A stretch of 64,000 nucleotides of DNA from PALSA-188 sp963720075 (GTDB lineage Bacteria; Acidobacteriota; Terriglobia; Terriglobales; Acidobacteriaceae), in assembly GCA_963720075.1 (NCBI GenBank), contig CAVREG010000019.1:1-64000 (forward strand), given 5' to 3'. The position numbers and the translations under genes are program-made. The notes beneath the pieces were generated by a model. The model was given only the letters and a program-made list of their open reading frames with translations, was not told the DNA's origin and ran no database searches. Below are positions 55,597 through 64,000 of the stretch, one piece after another; the first letter of the stretch is position 1, and every line of letters begins with the position of its first letter.

Positions 55597-56640
55597 GTGC
55601 CAGCAGTAGTGGATGGAACCCAAGCGCCAGGCGTGGAACAAAGGAACGGTTACGTCCGTGCCTCACACTCTGCCAATACCTATGATGCGTCGCGGCGTAG
55701 CGTTGCCGTCGCACTGATAAATAACATGCCTGACGCAGCATTGGAAGATACCGAGTTCCAATTCTTCGACCTTCTGAACAATGCATCTGCCGATACCACC
55801 GTTCATATCAAATTTTACTCATTGCCGGGAATTCCCCGAACTGAGCGCGCACAACAGCATCTCAGCAACTCTTACTTCAGTATTGACGATTTGTTATACA
55901 GCCGCTTCGATGGAGTAATCGTTACGGGCACGGAGCCGTGCCATCAAGATTTGCGGGATGAGCCGTATTGGACCATTCTGACGAGCGTTCTGGACTGGGC
56001 CGAGCGCAACACTAGTTCCACGGTTTTATCGTGTTTGGCGGCGCACGCCAGCGTCCTTTACAGCGATGGGATTCCTCGTCATCGGCTGGCCGACAAGCAG
56101 TTTGGTGTCTTTGAGTTCCAAAAGAACGGTAGCCACGTCTTAACGCAGCACATCGTCGACACGGTGCAGACCCCACACTCTCGCTGGAATGAAGTTCGAG
56201 AGGATGAGTTGGTTGCGTGCGGGTACGACGTGCTAACGAGTTCACCGCAAGGTGGCGTCAACTCATTCGTCAACAAAAAGCAAGATAGTTTGTTTGTGTA
56301 TTTTCAGGGTCATCCAGAGTACGATACCCAGACTCTTCTAAAAGAATATCGGCGGGATATAAAAAGATTTCTCAGGCGGGAGAGAGAAACTTATCCCTCT
56401 ATGCCCCTTAGATATTTCGACGCCTGTGTAACTGAACTTCTGACTCGTTTTCGGGAACGTGTTTTGTCTGATCCTCGAGACGAGCAAATGGTGTCGTTTC
56501 CCGAAGCTACTATTGTCGGAACCTTGCAGAATTCGTGGAGTGCGTGGGCAACAGACCTCTATCGAGGGTGGCTACAGTATTTGCTTTCGAGGAAGGCTGA
56601 TGTCTCTCCTCCAGTTGCCCCAACGCGGATGACTTCCTGA
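55597..56640 (+). CDS. metA: Homoserine O-acyltransferase, MetA family
   Basis: 347 residues with GTG start. NNMPDAALEDTEFQFFDLL, then DGVIVTGTEPCHQDLRDEPYW, the catalytic Cys146 in SCLAAHASVLYSDGI, and GHPEYDTQTLLKEYRRDI with His239 and Glu241. MetA proteins (glutamine-amidotransferase-like fold) acylate homoserine with acetyl- or succinyl-CoA. Which donor is used cannot be set from sequence here; the MetY partner makes acetyl more likely. About 50 bases after metY. Confidence 0.85.
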   Translation: MPAVVDGTQAPGVEQRNGYVRASHSANTYDASRRSVAVALINNMPDAALEDTEFQFFDLLNNASADTTVHIKFYSLPGIPRTERAQQHLSNSYFSIDDLLYSRFDGVIVTGTEPCHQDLRDEPYWTILTSVLDWAERNTSSTVLSCLAAHASVLYSDGIPRHRLADKQFGVFEFQKNGSHVLTQHIVDTVQTPHSRWNEVREDELVACGYDVLTSSPQGGVNSFVNKKQDSLFVYFQGHPEYDTQTLLKEYRRDIKRFLRRERETYPSMPLRYFDACVTELLTRFRERVLSDPRDEQMVSFPEATIVGTLQNSWSAWATDLYRGWLQYLLSRKADVSPPVAPTRMTS

Positions 56641-56679
56641 TTTGCTGCCAGGTTTTTACACCAACACCACATCATCCGT

Positions 56680-58224
56680 ATGAAATCTGAAATTCTCCTA
56701 AATCTGCCGGAGCGGGTTAGCGATGTTCCCACGCCGTGGGGGGAGCATTCTCCGGACCAAGCCGCCCTAGTGGAACCTTCGGGGTCGTGGACGTATTCGC
56801 AGTTAGCTTCCGCGACGCTAAAGACGGAGATGTGGCTGCGTGGCTTGGAAGTGCGCCCCGGCGATCGAGTCATGATCGTTTGCGAGAATTGTAGAGCAAT
56901 GGTTGTAATTTTCTTGGCGTTGGTTGCGTTAGACGCGTGGCCTGTCCTGGTAAATGCCCGGCTTTCAGCGCGCGAATTGGATGAGATCCGGGACCATAGC
57001 GGCGCACGCCGGGTAATCTATACCACTCAAGTGTCACATCACGCCGCCCAGCATGCGAAGCGACATGGCGCTGTAATGAATGACTTTCTGGATTTGGGTC
57101 CTATAGCAATCGGTGCGAAGAATGAAAGTGCGCAAACGGAGCCTGTTGATGGTGACCCCGCGAATCGGATTGCCGCTTTGATCTACACGTCGGGCACCAC
57201 CGGCGTTCCAAAGGGCGTGATGTTGACTCACCGGAACCTTTTATTTGTAGCTGCCATTTCAGCCGACATACGAAAACTGGCTCCTGAAGATCGCCTCTAC
57301 GGTGTTCTGCCAATTTCTCACGCGGTCGGACTCTCGGTGGTCCTGTTGGGATCACTCCTGAGTGGAGCGACGCTGTACCTAGCGCCCCGTTTTGATCCTG
57401 TGGCGACTCTTGCGGCAATCGAAAGAGAAAAACTGACTGTGCTTTTGGGAGCACCAGCCATGTTTTCGTTGTTGCTTGAATATACAAAGTTAAAGGGAAT
57501 AACGTCCCTCAGTTTTCCTACACTCCGAATCATCTCGTCCTCAAGCGCTCCGCTAGAGCCTGCACTCAAGTCCGAAGTGGAGAGCCTTTTCAGTCTGGTG
57601 CTTCACAATGGTTATGGGGTGACAGAGTGCTCTCCCAACATTGCGCAGACGCGGCCGGAAGATCCGTTGCACGATACTTCAGTCGGTCCAATTTTTCCCG
57701 GGGTGGAAGTGAAATTGATCCGTGATGGCAAACCCGTGAGCTATGGGGAAGTTGGTGAATTATTTGTACGTGGCCCGAACGTCATGAAGGGCTACTACCG
57801 TAACCCAGAAGAAACCGCTATTGCTGTTGACGCAGACGGATGGTTCAATACGCGCGACCTTGCCAGGCTGGAGGATGGGAATCTTTTTATCGTTGGACGA
57901 ACTAAGGAACTCATAGTGCGCTTCGGATTCAATGTCTATCCTGCTGAAGTCGAAGCAGTGCTGAACGCCCATCCTGGTGTCGTTCGCTCTGCCGTCATGG
58001 GCGGATCGGTTGATGGAGCCAAAGGTGGCGAGGAAATAGTAGCCTTTGTTCAACTATCAGCCGACTCACGCGTGACGGTTGCGGATCTGGAGAAACATGC
58101 TGGGGACCACCTTGCCCCATACAAACGACCATCCCACATTCTGCTTACTCCCAGTATGCCCGTTACTTCGACGGGGAAAGTGATAAAGGACGCGCTAGTT
58201 AAGATGGTGCAAGCTTCTGGATGA
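56680..58224 (+). CDS. Acyl-CoA/AMP-forming ligase (ANL superfamily)
   Basis: 514 residues. A3 core LIYTSGTTGVPKGVMLTH at about residues 167-184, LHNGYGVTECSPNIAQT (A5), the DADGWFNTRDLARLEDG motif (A7), VGRTKELIVRFGFNVYPAEVEAVL (A8) and a C-terminal catalytic lysine in TSTGKVIKDAL. It activates a carboxylic acid as acyl-AMP and then a thioester. Could load a fatty or aryl acid onto CoA, or onto the ACP at 36.6 kb (inference). 40 bases after the MetA gene. Confidence 0.8.
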   Translation: MKSEILLNLPERVSDVPTPWGEHSPDQAALVEPSGSWTYSQLASATLKTEMWLRGLEVRPGDRVMIVCENCRAMVVIFLALVALDAWPVLVNARLSARELDEIRDHSGARRVIYTTQVSHHAAQHAKRHGAVMNDFLDLGPIAIGAKNESAQTEPVDGDPANRIAALIYTSGTTGVPKGVMLTHRNLLFVAAISADIRKLAPEDRLYGVLPISHAVGLSVVLLGSLLSGATLYLAPRFDPVATLAAIEREKLTVLLGAPAMFSLLLEYTKLKGITSLSFPTLRIISSSSAPLEPALKSEVESLFSLVLHNGYGVTECSPNIAQTRPEDPLHDTSVGPIFPGVEVKLIRDGKPVSYGEVGELFVRGPNVMKGYYRNPEETAIAVDADGWFNTRDLARLEDGNLFIVGRTKELIVRFGFNVYPAEVEAVLNAHPGVVRSAVMGGSVDGAKGGEEIVAFVQLSADSRVTVADLEKHAGDHLAPYKRPSHILLTPSMPVTSTGKVIKDALVKMVQASG

Positions 58225-58338
58225 ATTACTTCGGCTAAAGGCTGGGTAGCGTTTGGATCTTTAGATTGTTGGTAATGCCTGAAAGAAAATATGTTCCGAC
58301 GTCATGTCTAGTTAGGCAGAAACGAAAGTGAATTCTTG

Positions 58339-59402
58339 ATGCATGTTCTCCATGTTGTTGGCGCGCGCCCCAATTTTGTAAAAGCGGCACCCGTGCTGCG
58401 AGCCTTGAGAAATCGGAACGTCCGACAAACTCTGGTGCATACCGGTCAGCACTATGACCGCAACATGTCGGACATATTTTTCACGCAACTTGAAATCCCG
58501 GAGCCTGACGTAAATTTGGGGGGGGGATCAGGAAGCCACGCGTCGCAAACGGCAGAAATCATGTGTCGCTTTGAACCTGTCGTGATCGAACGGAAACCAG
58601 ACATTGTTTTGGTTTACGGAGATGTGAATTCTACCATTGCTGCCGCTCTGGTTTGTTCCAAGCTGCTGATTCGCGTTGGCCACGTGGAAGCCGGCCTTCG
58701 CTCTTTTGATCGCACCATGCCAGAGGAAATAAACCGCATTGTGACCGATCTCTTTTCGACTTGTTGTTTACTCCTTCGGAGGATGGGGACACAAATCTTA
58801 ACCGCGAGGGGGTGCCTGCGGAGAAAATTCATCGTGTTGGCAACGTGATGATCGATTCTCTTGTCCAATTCCTTCCAGCCGCCGCAAGGTGTCCGAGGAA
58901 TGGTTTTCCCGAACGTTTCGCTCTGGTAACGTTGCATCGGCCATCGAATGTGGATGATGCACATAATCTACAGAGAGTGTTGGGTGCGTTAATTGAGGCG
59001 AGTGAGGGATTGGATATTATTTTTCCGGTACACCCGCGAACCCGTCAACGCATTTCGGAATTCGGTATCTCCACACATAAACTCCATCTCCTCGATCCAA
59101 TTCCTTACATAGAGTTTCTGGCATTACAGAGTCGCGCCGTCGTTGTTATTACAGATTCTGGCGGTATCCAGGAGGAAACGACTTATTTGGGTGTGCCATG
59201 CTTGACCTTGCGGGCCAATACCGAACGCCCGGTGACGGTGACGATTGGGACAAACATCCTGGTCGGTGATGACAAAGAGAAGTTAATGGACGAGCTAAGG
59301 AATATTTTGACAGGGAGCGCCAAAAAAGGAGCTATCCCACCACTGTAGGATGGTCATGCCGGAGACCGCATCGCGAGCGTTTTGAATATGTCGGGACAAT
59401 AA
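58339..59402 (+). CDS. wbpI: UDP-HexNAc 2-epimerase (WecB/WbpI family), one frameshift and one internal TAG
   Basis: Non-hydrolysing epimerase of about 354 residues. Start MHVLHVVGARPNFVKAAPVLRAL, QHYDRNMSDIFF, HVEAGLRSFDRTMPEEINRIVTD. The frame then breaks at about 58765, where one G is missing, and continues DLLFTPSEDGD ... LVTLHRPSNVDDAHNL, DSGGIQEETTYLGVPCLTLR. At 59346-59348 the frame has TAG where the family has Trp (PPLWDGHAG); beyond it the same frame runs DGHAGDRIASVLNMSGQ to TAA at 59402. With the other WbpA/B/D/E-like genes it could act on UDP-GlcNAc3NAcA to give the manno form. UDP-GlcNAc 2-epimerase activity is the alternative. Confidence 0.8.
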
Positions 59403-59866
59403 ATCTCGTCGCCGGCATGAACTCTTCCTGAAGCTTCTAATGACAATTGAGCACCGCAAGCCATCCTAGACTCCTAGCTAGATTAACATCCGTCCTTCGA
59501 GCGTGAAACCCTTCCTGTTATGACTTCACAAATGTATACAACGTGGTGACACGTGTGCCCGGCGCAAGGTGGAACTTTGACAGGCCGCAAACCTCGATTG
59601 TGCATTTGTCGATCTTTTTCATACTTACGAAGGGCCCGCACTGCACGCTGTAACGTGACAGTATCCGGCTGGAATCTAACTTAGCGAGTCAATCCGGAAA
59701 GTTCCCCCGGCTCTGACGGATAGCTATTCTTGAGAAATCGGGCAAAGAACTTTCTTTGGGGAACAGATTGAAAGCAGCACACACTCAATAATTACTGGCG
59801 CGACAGAGCCAAACGGTTCGAGCCCGTGCCCTCTAGATGCAAGCTGTCAATAGAGTCATGACCGAG
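59403..59866. other. Intergenic gap after the epimerase
   Basis: About 460 bases without a supported gene. It ends the EPS locus and lies between convergent genes. A weak hairpin CAAAG/CTTTG sits around 59743-59758. A T-arm-like GGTTCGAGCCC at 59815-59825 has no matching acceptor stem. Confidence 0.5.
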
Positions 59867-61573
59867 TCATTGATACAACTCCGCGGTAGTCTCCGCATCA
59901 CCGAACCCCCCGATAATGAGTACACTTCCGTTCTTCAACAGTGTTGCGGTATGCCACGTGCGATCGAAGTCGTCTATTCCGACGGCAGAAAAAGAACCAT
60001 CGAGGGGACTATAAATCTCCGCGACGACGCTTCCACCTCCAACGATTAGAACGGTACCGTCTGGGAGCAGTGTCGCTGTATGGGCCCAACGTCCCACCTC
60101 CATAGGTTTGTTCGTGGCCAGAAACGATCCCGTCGCAGGGTCATAAATCTCGGCGGTGTTAGTCCCAACTAGAGTCGAGTCGGTGAAGCCACCAGTTATT
60201 AACACCTTCCCGTCGGGTAAAAGCGCGGCGGTATGTCCGGCACGAGGTGTCGTCATTGGTCCCACGACGGTGAAGGCTCTCGTCGAAGGGTCATAGAGTT
60301 CTGCCGTTGCGAGTGGCTGGCCGTCGAATGGAGATGTCGAGGTCATACCGCCCACAATTAGCACCTTGCCATCGGACAGCAGGGTTGCGGTCTGACCGAT
60401 TCGCGCCGTGGACATATTTCCAGTGAGGGTAAATGTTCCGGTTGAGGGATCATAGACTTCAGCTGTTGCTGAACCATTGCCAGCAAATGGAAGAGGCTCT
60501 CCTCCCGTACTGGCGCCCCCGACAATCAACACTTTTCCTGTCACCAGAAGCGTTGCCGTGTGCGCTCCGCGGGCCTGGCTCATATCGTCAGTCGGCGCAA
60601 AAGAACCATTCGATGAATCGTAGAGTTCTGCGCTTTTCACTGCCGGCGATGTACCTGGGCCCTCGCAATCGGGCTCGTCAAATGAAAATCCTCCAGCTAT
60701 TAATACCTTTCCATTTGGCAGAAGCGTGGAGGTTTGGGCGTAGCGGCGCTCCTTCATTGATGAGGTAAGCGCGAAAAACCCCAGAACAGGATCGTAAACT
60801 TCCGCAGAACTCATTCCCGCGTAGCAGTTGTAGTCCTTCAATTGAACGCCCCCTGCGAACAGCACTCTCCCATCTGACATTAACGTGGCGGTATGAAAGG
60901 ATTGGCTAAGCACAGGCTGCACGGTAGGTGAAAAGGGGGAAGGCGTTGTCGTCACCACTACCAAGGCGCTGGTGCTGTAGTCTTCATTCGCTGAAGAAGT
61001 CGCAGACACGCTATAAATGCCCGTCGCCAAAGGAGCCGTGTACAAGCCGTCACTAGTCACCGTTCCCCCGCCGACGTCTTGAACCGTCCAACTCACTTGG
61101 TTATTGGCGAGACCAACTACCGTTGCCGAGAACACCTGGGTTACGCCTGGACGGACCACAATGGAGCTGGGAGCAATCGTGAGAACGCCTGACGGAAGGG
61201 TGACTAGAGCAGTCCCTATGACGCCAGGTGCCACCTTGCTGACAGCAGTAATGGTGACAAAGTATCCGGCTGAAGCCCCGTCCGAAGGCGCCGTATAGAG
61301 TCCGGTGCTGTCAATGGTTCCCGCATTGGTCGTCGCATGCCAATTCACCGACTGATCGCTCAGACCCGACACTTGCGCGACGAACTTCTGGCTCTGGCCG
61401 CGAAGGATGGTTGCGGTCCCGGGTGTTACCAGCACTCGCGCCGTTGAACCCACTACGATGGAAGGTGGAGGGGACGGAATTGACGAAATTGGTGACGATC
61501 CACAACCGGAGAGCGTTAGCACAACTGATAGGGGGGTAATCCCCAGGAGACTCTTGAGCCAGCTTGATTTCAT
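59867..61573 (-). CDS. Kelch-repeat lipoprotein with Ig-like domains
   Basis: Start ATG 61573 gives a 568-residue protein. A lipoprotein signal (VVLTLSGC) precedes Pro/Ser-rich GSSPISSIPSPPPS, then two bacterial Ig-like domains (VTPGTATILRGQSQKFVAQVSGL; IAPSSIVVRPGVTQVFSATVVGL), then about six kelch repeats with the recurring HTATLLPDGKVLIVGG and AELYDPSTG. This is the galactose-oxidase-like propeller without evident catalytic Cys/Tyr. Likely a surface or periplasmic binding protein. The first 16 codons of the longer frame (to 61618) are not the start. Leader and signal resemble those of the next lipoprotein gene. Confidence 0.82.
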   Translation of the reverse strand: MKSSWLKSLLGITPLSVVLTLSGCGSSPISSIPSPPPSIVVGSTARVLVTPGTATILRGQSQKFVAQVSGLSDQSVNWHATTNAGTIDSTGLYTAPSDGASAGYFVTITAVSKVAPGVIGTALVTLPSGVLTIAPSSIVVRPGVTQVFSATVVGLANNQVSWTVQDVGGGTVTSDGLYTAPLATGIYSVSATSSANEDYSTSALVVVTTTPSPFSPTVQPVLSQSFHTATLMSDGRVLFAGGVQLKDYNCYAGMSSAEVYDPVLGFFALTSSMKERRYAQTSTLLPNGKVLIAGGFSFDEPDCEGPGTSPAVKSAELYDSSNGSFAPTDDMSQARGAHTATLLVTGKVLIVGGASTGGEPLPFAGNGSATAEVYDPSTGTFTLTGNMSTARIGQTATLLSDGKVLIVGGMTSTSPFDGQPLATAELYDPSTRAFTVVGPMTTPRAGHTAALLPDGKVLITGGFTDSTLVGTNTAEIYDPATGSFLATNKPMEVGRWAHTATLLPDGTVLIVGGGSVVAEIYSPLDGSFSAVGIDDFDRTWHTATLLKNGSVLIIGGFGDAETTAELYQ

Positions 61574-61755
61574 TTCTTTCACCTCGGTCAAGGGCGAGAT
61601 TCTCGCAAGAAGTAGCAAATGGCAATGGACGCAGCGTTAATTATTCTTCTATTCTTCTTCATCAAGCAACCCGCTGTATTGATAGGACTTATGCTCTCGG
61701 ATGGCGCGGACCTGGTCGCCGTCCTCGCTCTCTTGTTACGCTCGACGCCATGGAT
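61561..61755 (-). repeat. Duplicated lipoprotein leader, copy 1
   Basis: Similar to 62758-62955. Shared blocks include the coding start (M-x-SSW-x-KS), CATTTCTTT-ACCTCGG, GCGAGATTC-CGCAAGAAGT, CAATTCTTCTTCA-CA-like and, about 170 bases out, TGTTACGCT-GACGCCAT. Copy 1 precedes the kelch lipoprotein gene. Confidence 0.6.
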
Positions 61756-61986
61756 TGTCAGTGCAACGAGAAAGATTTCAGCTAGTCATTAAGATTTCTG
61801 TTGGTGTGCTGCGGAGTGGCTTGAACTTCTTTACATCTGCCTCAGGCGCTCCGGGCCTAGCGATCTGAGGGGCTACTCTATCCCTCCGGATTTGTCGTCG
61901 GATAGGTATTAACGCGGCACCGAAACGCAGCGCGGCCCGATGTGTCACCTGAGAAGAAGATCGGGTGGCAAGTTTCCGGTTGTCCC
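61574..61986. other. Gap between the two lipoprotein genes
   Basis: 413 bases. The left part (to about 61755) is the leader copy listed as a repeat. The right part holds no supported gene; short ORFs read only as shadow peptides. Confidence 0.5.
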
Positions 61987-62769
61987 TTATTGGCGCGCGA
62001 TTATGCCTCGGGCGCCCGCGAAACAGTCGTCGGAGTAGGGGTAGTCACTCAGTGCAATCTGCTGTGCTTGCGAGTCCATTACTCCAGTTAGACCATCAGG
62101 GCCTATCCTTGTGGAAGATAGATCAACGGCAGCCCCCACGACCGTGGCCCCGGCGAGGTTGAACGTCTGATCGCAGCCGTTCGATAGGGTCAGGGTGCCG
62201 GAAAGTCCAAAATGACCGCCACTGTCTGACTGGGCTGCCTGCATGAGCTGGGCGGAAACGTTAATTGTATTCCCAGACAGTTGCAAGGTCCCCGTATAAA
62301 GTCCATTTATCAGTTGGAACTTCGCGCCGGTCATGGTACCGGTTTGTTCACCCTCACATCCCCCAGTGAAGTGGTAATTTCCATTTGAAAGCGAGGTATG
62401 GTCCGGAGAGAGGTCACCATCCAATGTCAGCATCACACCCAACTCCACGGATGATGTGATAGATACGTGGCCTTGTTCGTTGATGGTACCGGAAAAAGGC
62501 AAGCCATCTGGGCAAGTAGTCGACGCAGTGAAGGATTGAAAGTGTGCCACTCCTACAACTGAGTTCCCCGAAAACGTGAGTGCCGCATCAAGAGTTAGTG
62601 AAGTGCTGGACACGTTGAAATGCCAGCTTTCAGCAAAGGTAGTCGCCGTGGAGGGCGAGACGGGGGTAGTGGGCGAGACAGGCGTGGGTGACGATCCACA
62701 ACCGGATAGCGTTAATACCGCTAAAAGGGGCGCGATCACCAAGGTACTCTTGATCCAGCTTGAGTACAT
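61987..62769 (-). CDS. Secreted lipoprotein of unknown function
   Basis: 260 residues. Signal VIAPLLAVLTLSGC with lipobox Cys at about residue 24, then a Thr/Ser/Pro linker (SPTPVSPTTPVSPST). The mature part is a beta-rich domain of about 200 residues (ALTFSGNSVVGVAHFQSF; GTLQLSGNTINVSAQL; FGLSGTLTLSNGCDQTFNLAGATV) with four Cys that may pair. No enzyme motif. The N-terminus is nearly the same as in the kelch lipoprotein (SSW-K-L-ITPLS/IAPLL), a shared leader from duplication. Confidence 0.78.
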   Translation of the reverse strand: MYSSWIKSTLVIAPLLAVLTLSGCGSSPTPVSPTTPVSPSTATTFAESWHFNVSSTSLTLDAALTFSGNSVVGVAHFQSFTASTTCPDGLPFSGTINEQGHVSITSSVELGVMLTLDGDLSPDHTSLSNGNYHFTGGCEGEQTGTMTGAKFQLINGLYTGTLQLSGNTINVSAQLMQAAQSDSGGHFGLSGTLTLSNGCDQTFNLAGATVVGAAVDLSSTRIGPDGLTGVMDSQAQQIALSDYPYSDDCFAGARGIIARQ

Positions 62770-62955
62770 TTCTTTGACCTCGGGCTGGAGCGAGATTCAC
62801 GCAAGAAGTCGCGAAAAGCAATCTACGCGATGTCAATTACTCTTCAATTCTTCTTCAACAGGCAACGCACTGCATTGATGGAACTTACCCCATCCTTCCG
62901 CGAGGGATCAGTTTGACCCTCGGAAGACCTCCTGTTACGCTTGACGCCATCTTTA
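62758..62955 (-). repeat. Duplicated lipoprotein leader, copy 2
   Basis: Second copy of the block. It lies between the 62769 lipoprotein gene and the divergent CadC-like gene, whose Shine-Dalgarno starts right at its far edge, so it likely carries both promoters. Confidence 0.6.
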
Positions 62956-62966
62956 AGGAGGGCAAC

Positions 62967-64000
62967 ATGGGGGCCACTGTCTCCGCACCGCGTCGGCTCT
63001 CTTTTGGCGTCTTTGAAGCGGACTTGCATTCAGGGGAGTTGCTGAAGTACGGGAATAAAGTCCGCTTGCAGGCACAACCCTTCCAACTCCTCGTCATGCT
63101 TCTGGAGCATCCGGGCGAACTGGTGACCCGAGAGGAGATTTGCTCGAGGCTTTGGCCGGCGGACACTTTTGTTGACTTCGATCGCAGTCTGGGCACAGCT
63201 CTCAATAAAATCCGTGAGGTTTTGAACGATTCGGCGGCGGAGCCGCGTTTTGTTGAAACCTTGCCTCGTCGCGGCTACCGTTTCATCGCTCCGGTTACTG
63301 CTGTCGAATCGGATCCAGAACCGCCGCCCCCCGCTGCGGACTTGGCGAAGGTGCCGACCCGCAGTAGATTCTTTCATTCTGCTGTCGGGATCACTGTTCT
63401 TCTTTTATCAATCTCGATTGGTGCCGTCTCGTCGAGGTGGTGGCTCCCGAAGTTGAGCGGCACGCCGCCGGTACGGTCCATCGCAGTTCTTCCCCTGTTG
63501 AATCTATCGAACGATCCGGAGCAGCAATTTTTCGCAGAAGGAATGACGGACGAACTCATCACGGATCTCGCCCAGATCAGTTCCCTCCGCGTCACCTCGC
63601 GAACATCCGTCATGACGTACCTGGGAACCCGCAAGCCTGCTGCTCAGATAGCTCGCGAACTGGGCGTGGACGCTCTCGTAGAAGGGTCGGTACTCCGATC
63701 GGGCAGCCAGGTCCGCATCACCGCGCAGTTGATTAATGCCGCTTCCGATCGCCATTTGTGGGCGCGCAGTTACGATCGGGATTTGAGCGACGTTCTGACT
63801 GTACAAAGCGAGGTAGCCCGCGAAATCGCGCAGAACATTTCTCTTGAACTTACGCCTCAAGAAAGGTTGAGCTCTCGCGACCGCGTCCCGTGAACCCGCA
63901 GGTTGCACTGCTGTGCTTCAAAGGCTCCTATTACCTGAGCAAACTTGATACGTCTCGTGCCAAGGAAAGCTTTACGGAGGCGATTCAACTAGACCCCCTC
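62967..64000 (+). CDS. CadC-type winged-helix regulator with TolB-like and TPR region (partial, one frameshift)
   Basis: N-terminal OmpR/CadC winged helix (about residues 10-105: LSFGVFEADLHSGELLKYG; LVMLLEHPGELVTREEI; LNKIREVLNDSAAEPRFVETLPRRGYRFIA). One TM segment follows (about 136-158), then a periplasmic TolB-like part (IAVLPLLNLSNDPEQQFFAEGMTDELITDLAQI). The open frame stops at 63893. Restoring one G near 63891 continues RVPVNPQVALLCFKGSYYLSKLD into a TPR-like stretch that runs off the window. AAGGAGGG lies right before ATG 62967. A membrane-bound regulator, probably of the divergent lipoprotein gene. Confidence 0.78.

Noticed and set aside
59346..59402. Amber recoding in the epimerase
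   Set aside because: Only one TAG plus a frameshift in the same gene; other genes use TAG as normal stops, so recoding is not supported.
59780..59850. A T-arm-like GGTTCGAGCCC suggesting a second tRNA
   Set aside because: No matching acceptor, D or anticodon stems; isolated motif.
1..64000. CRISPR arrays or rRNA genes
   Set aside because: No regularly spaced direct repeats and no rRNA-like conserved blocks were seen on either strand.

Overview
The window is most likely a piece of an Acidobacteriota chromosome (inferred). The pointers are moderate GC, an exopolysaccharide locus of the XrtA/exosortase-associated type, FkbH/ACP and ATP-grasp accessory genes, Ig-like/kelch lipoproteins ending in an LSGC lipobox, and a CadC-type winged-helix/TolB-like regulator at the right end. 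Nearly all genes from 2.2 to 59.4 kb lie on the + strand and read as one very large surface-polysaccharide locus.

Layout. 1-0.45 kb: a GC-rich, frameshifted HAD-IIA phosphatase fragment that does not match the rest (probable contig-end chimera). 0.5-5.3 kb: a FemAB-like acyltransferase, a UDP-HexNAc 6-dehydrogenase and an odd LuxR/Sel1 regulator. 5.3-13.7 kb: the export and assembly core, made of an NtrC-like regulator without GAFTGA, a Wza-type export protein, a beta-barrel protein, a Wzz-like chain-length protein, an ExeA-like ATPase, a BY-kinase-like ATPase and the initiating sugar transferase. 13.7-18.4 kb: WbpB/WbpD/WbpE-like amino-sugar genes, a GT2 and a YdjC-type deacetylase. 18.4-27.4 kb: a FemAB/GNAT protein whose 3' end runs into a tRNA-Thr-like sequence, a cysteine-less asparagine synthase homologue, GT4s, a Wzy/ligase and a Wzx flippase. 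27.7-34.9 kb: a decayed or error-rich stretch with a beta-helix protein, an OafA-like acyltransferase, two methyltransferases, a GT32 and a dehydrogenase remnant. 34.9-43.3 kb: an FkbH-ACP-acyltransferase cassette, a deacetylase-like protein, a barrel protein and a GT4-deacetylase fusion. 43.4-54.2 kb: an unusual module with three ATGY-motif flavoproteins, three ATP-grasp ligases, a carboxyl-methyltransferase-like protein, a cupin, an AspH-type hydroxylase and a two-repeat Cys/Trp protein. 54.3-59.4 kb: MetY, MetA, an acyl-CoA/AMP ligase and a UDP-HexNAc 2-epimerase. 59.8-64 kb: two paralogous lipoprotein genes on the - strand with duplicated leaders, then the CadC-like regulator on +.

How the genes fit together (inference). 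The dehydrogenase at 2.2 kb, the oxidoreductase, acetyltransferase and aminotransferase at 13.7-16.7 kb and the epimerase at 58.3 kb form a full WbpA/B/E/D/I-type set for a UDP-2,3-diacetamido-uronic acid. The sugar transferase and GTs build the repeat unit, Wzx/Wzy/Wzz/Wza-type proteins flip, polymerise and export it, and FkbH/ACP, acyltransferases, deacetylases and the ATP-grasp/flavoprotein module could decorate it or make a separate small molecule. No exosortase or PEP-CTERM substrate is visible here.

About twenty single-base frameshifts, many in short homopolymers, and two in-frame stops break otherwise well-conserved genes. I think most are sequence errors, and I give full gene extents where the reading frame can be followed across them.
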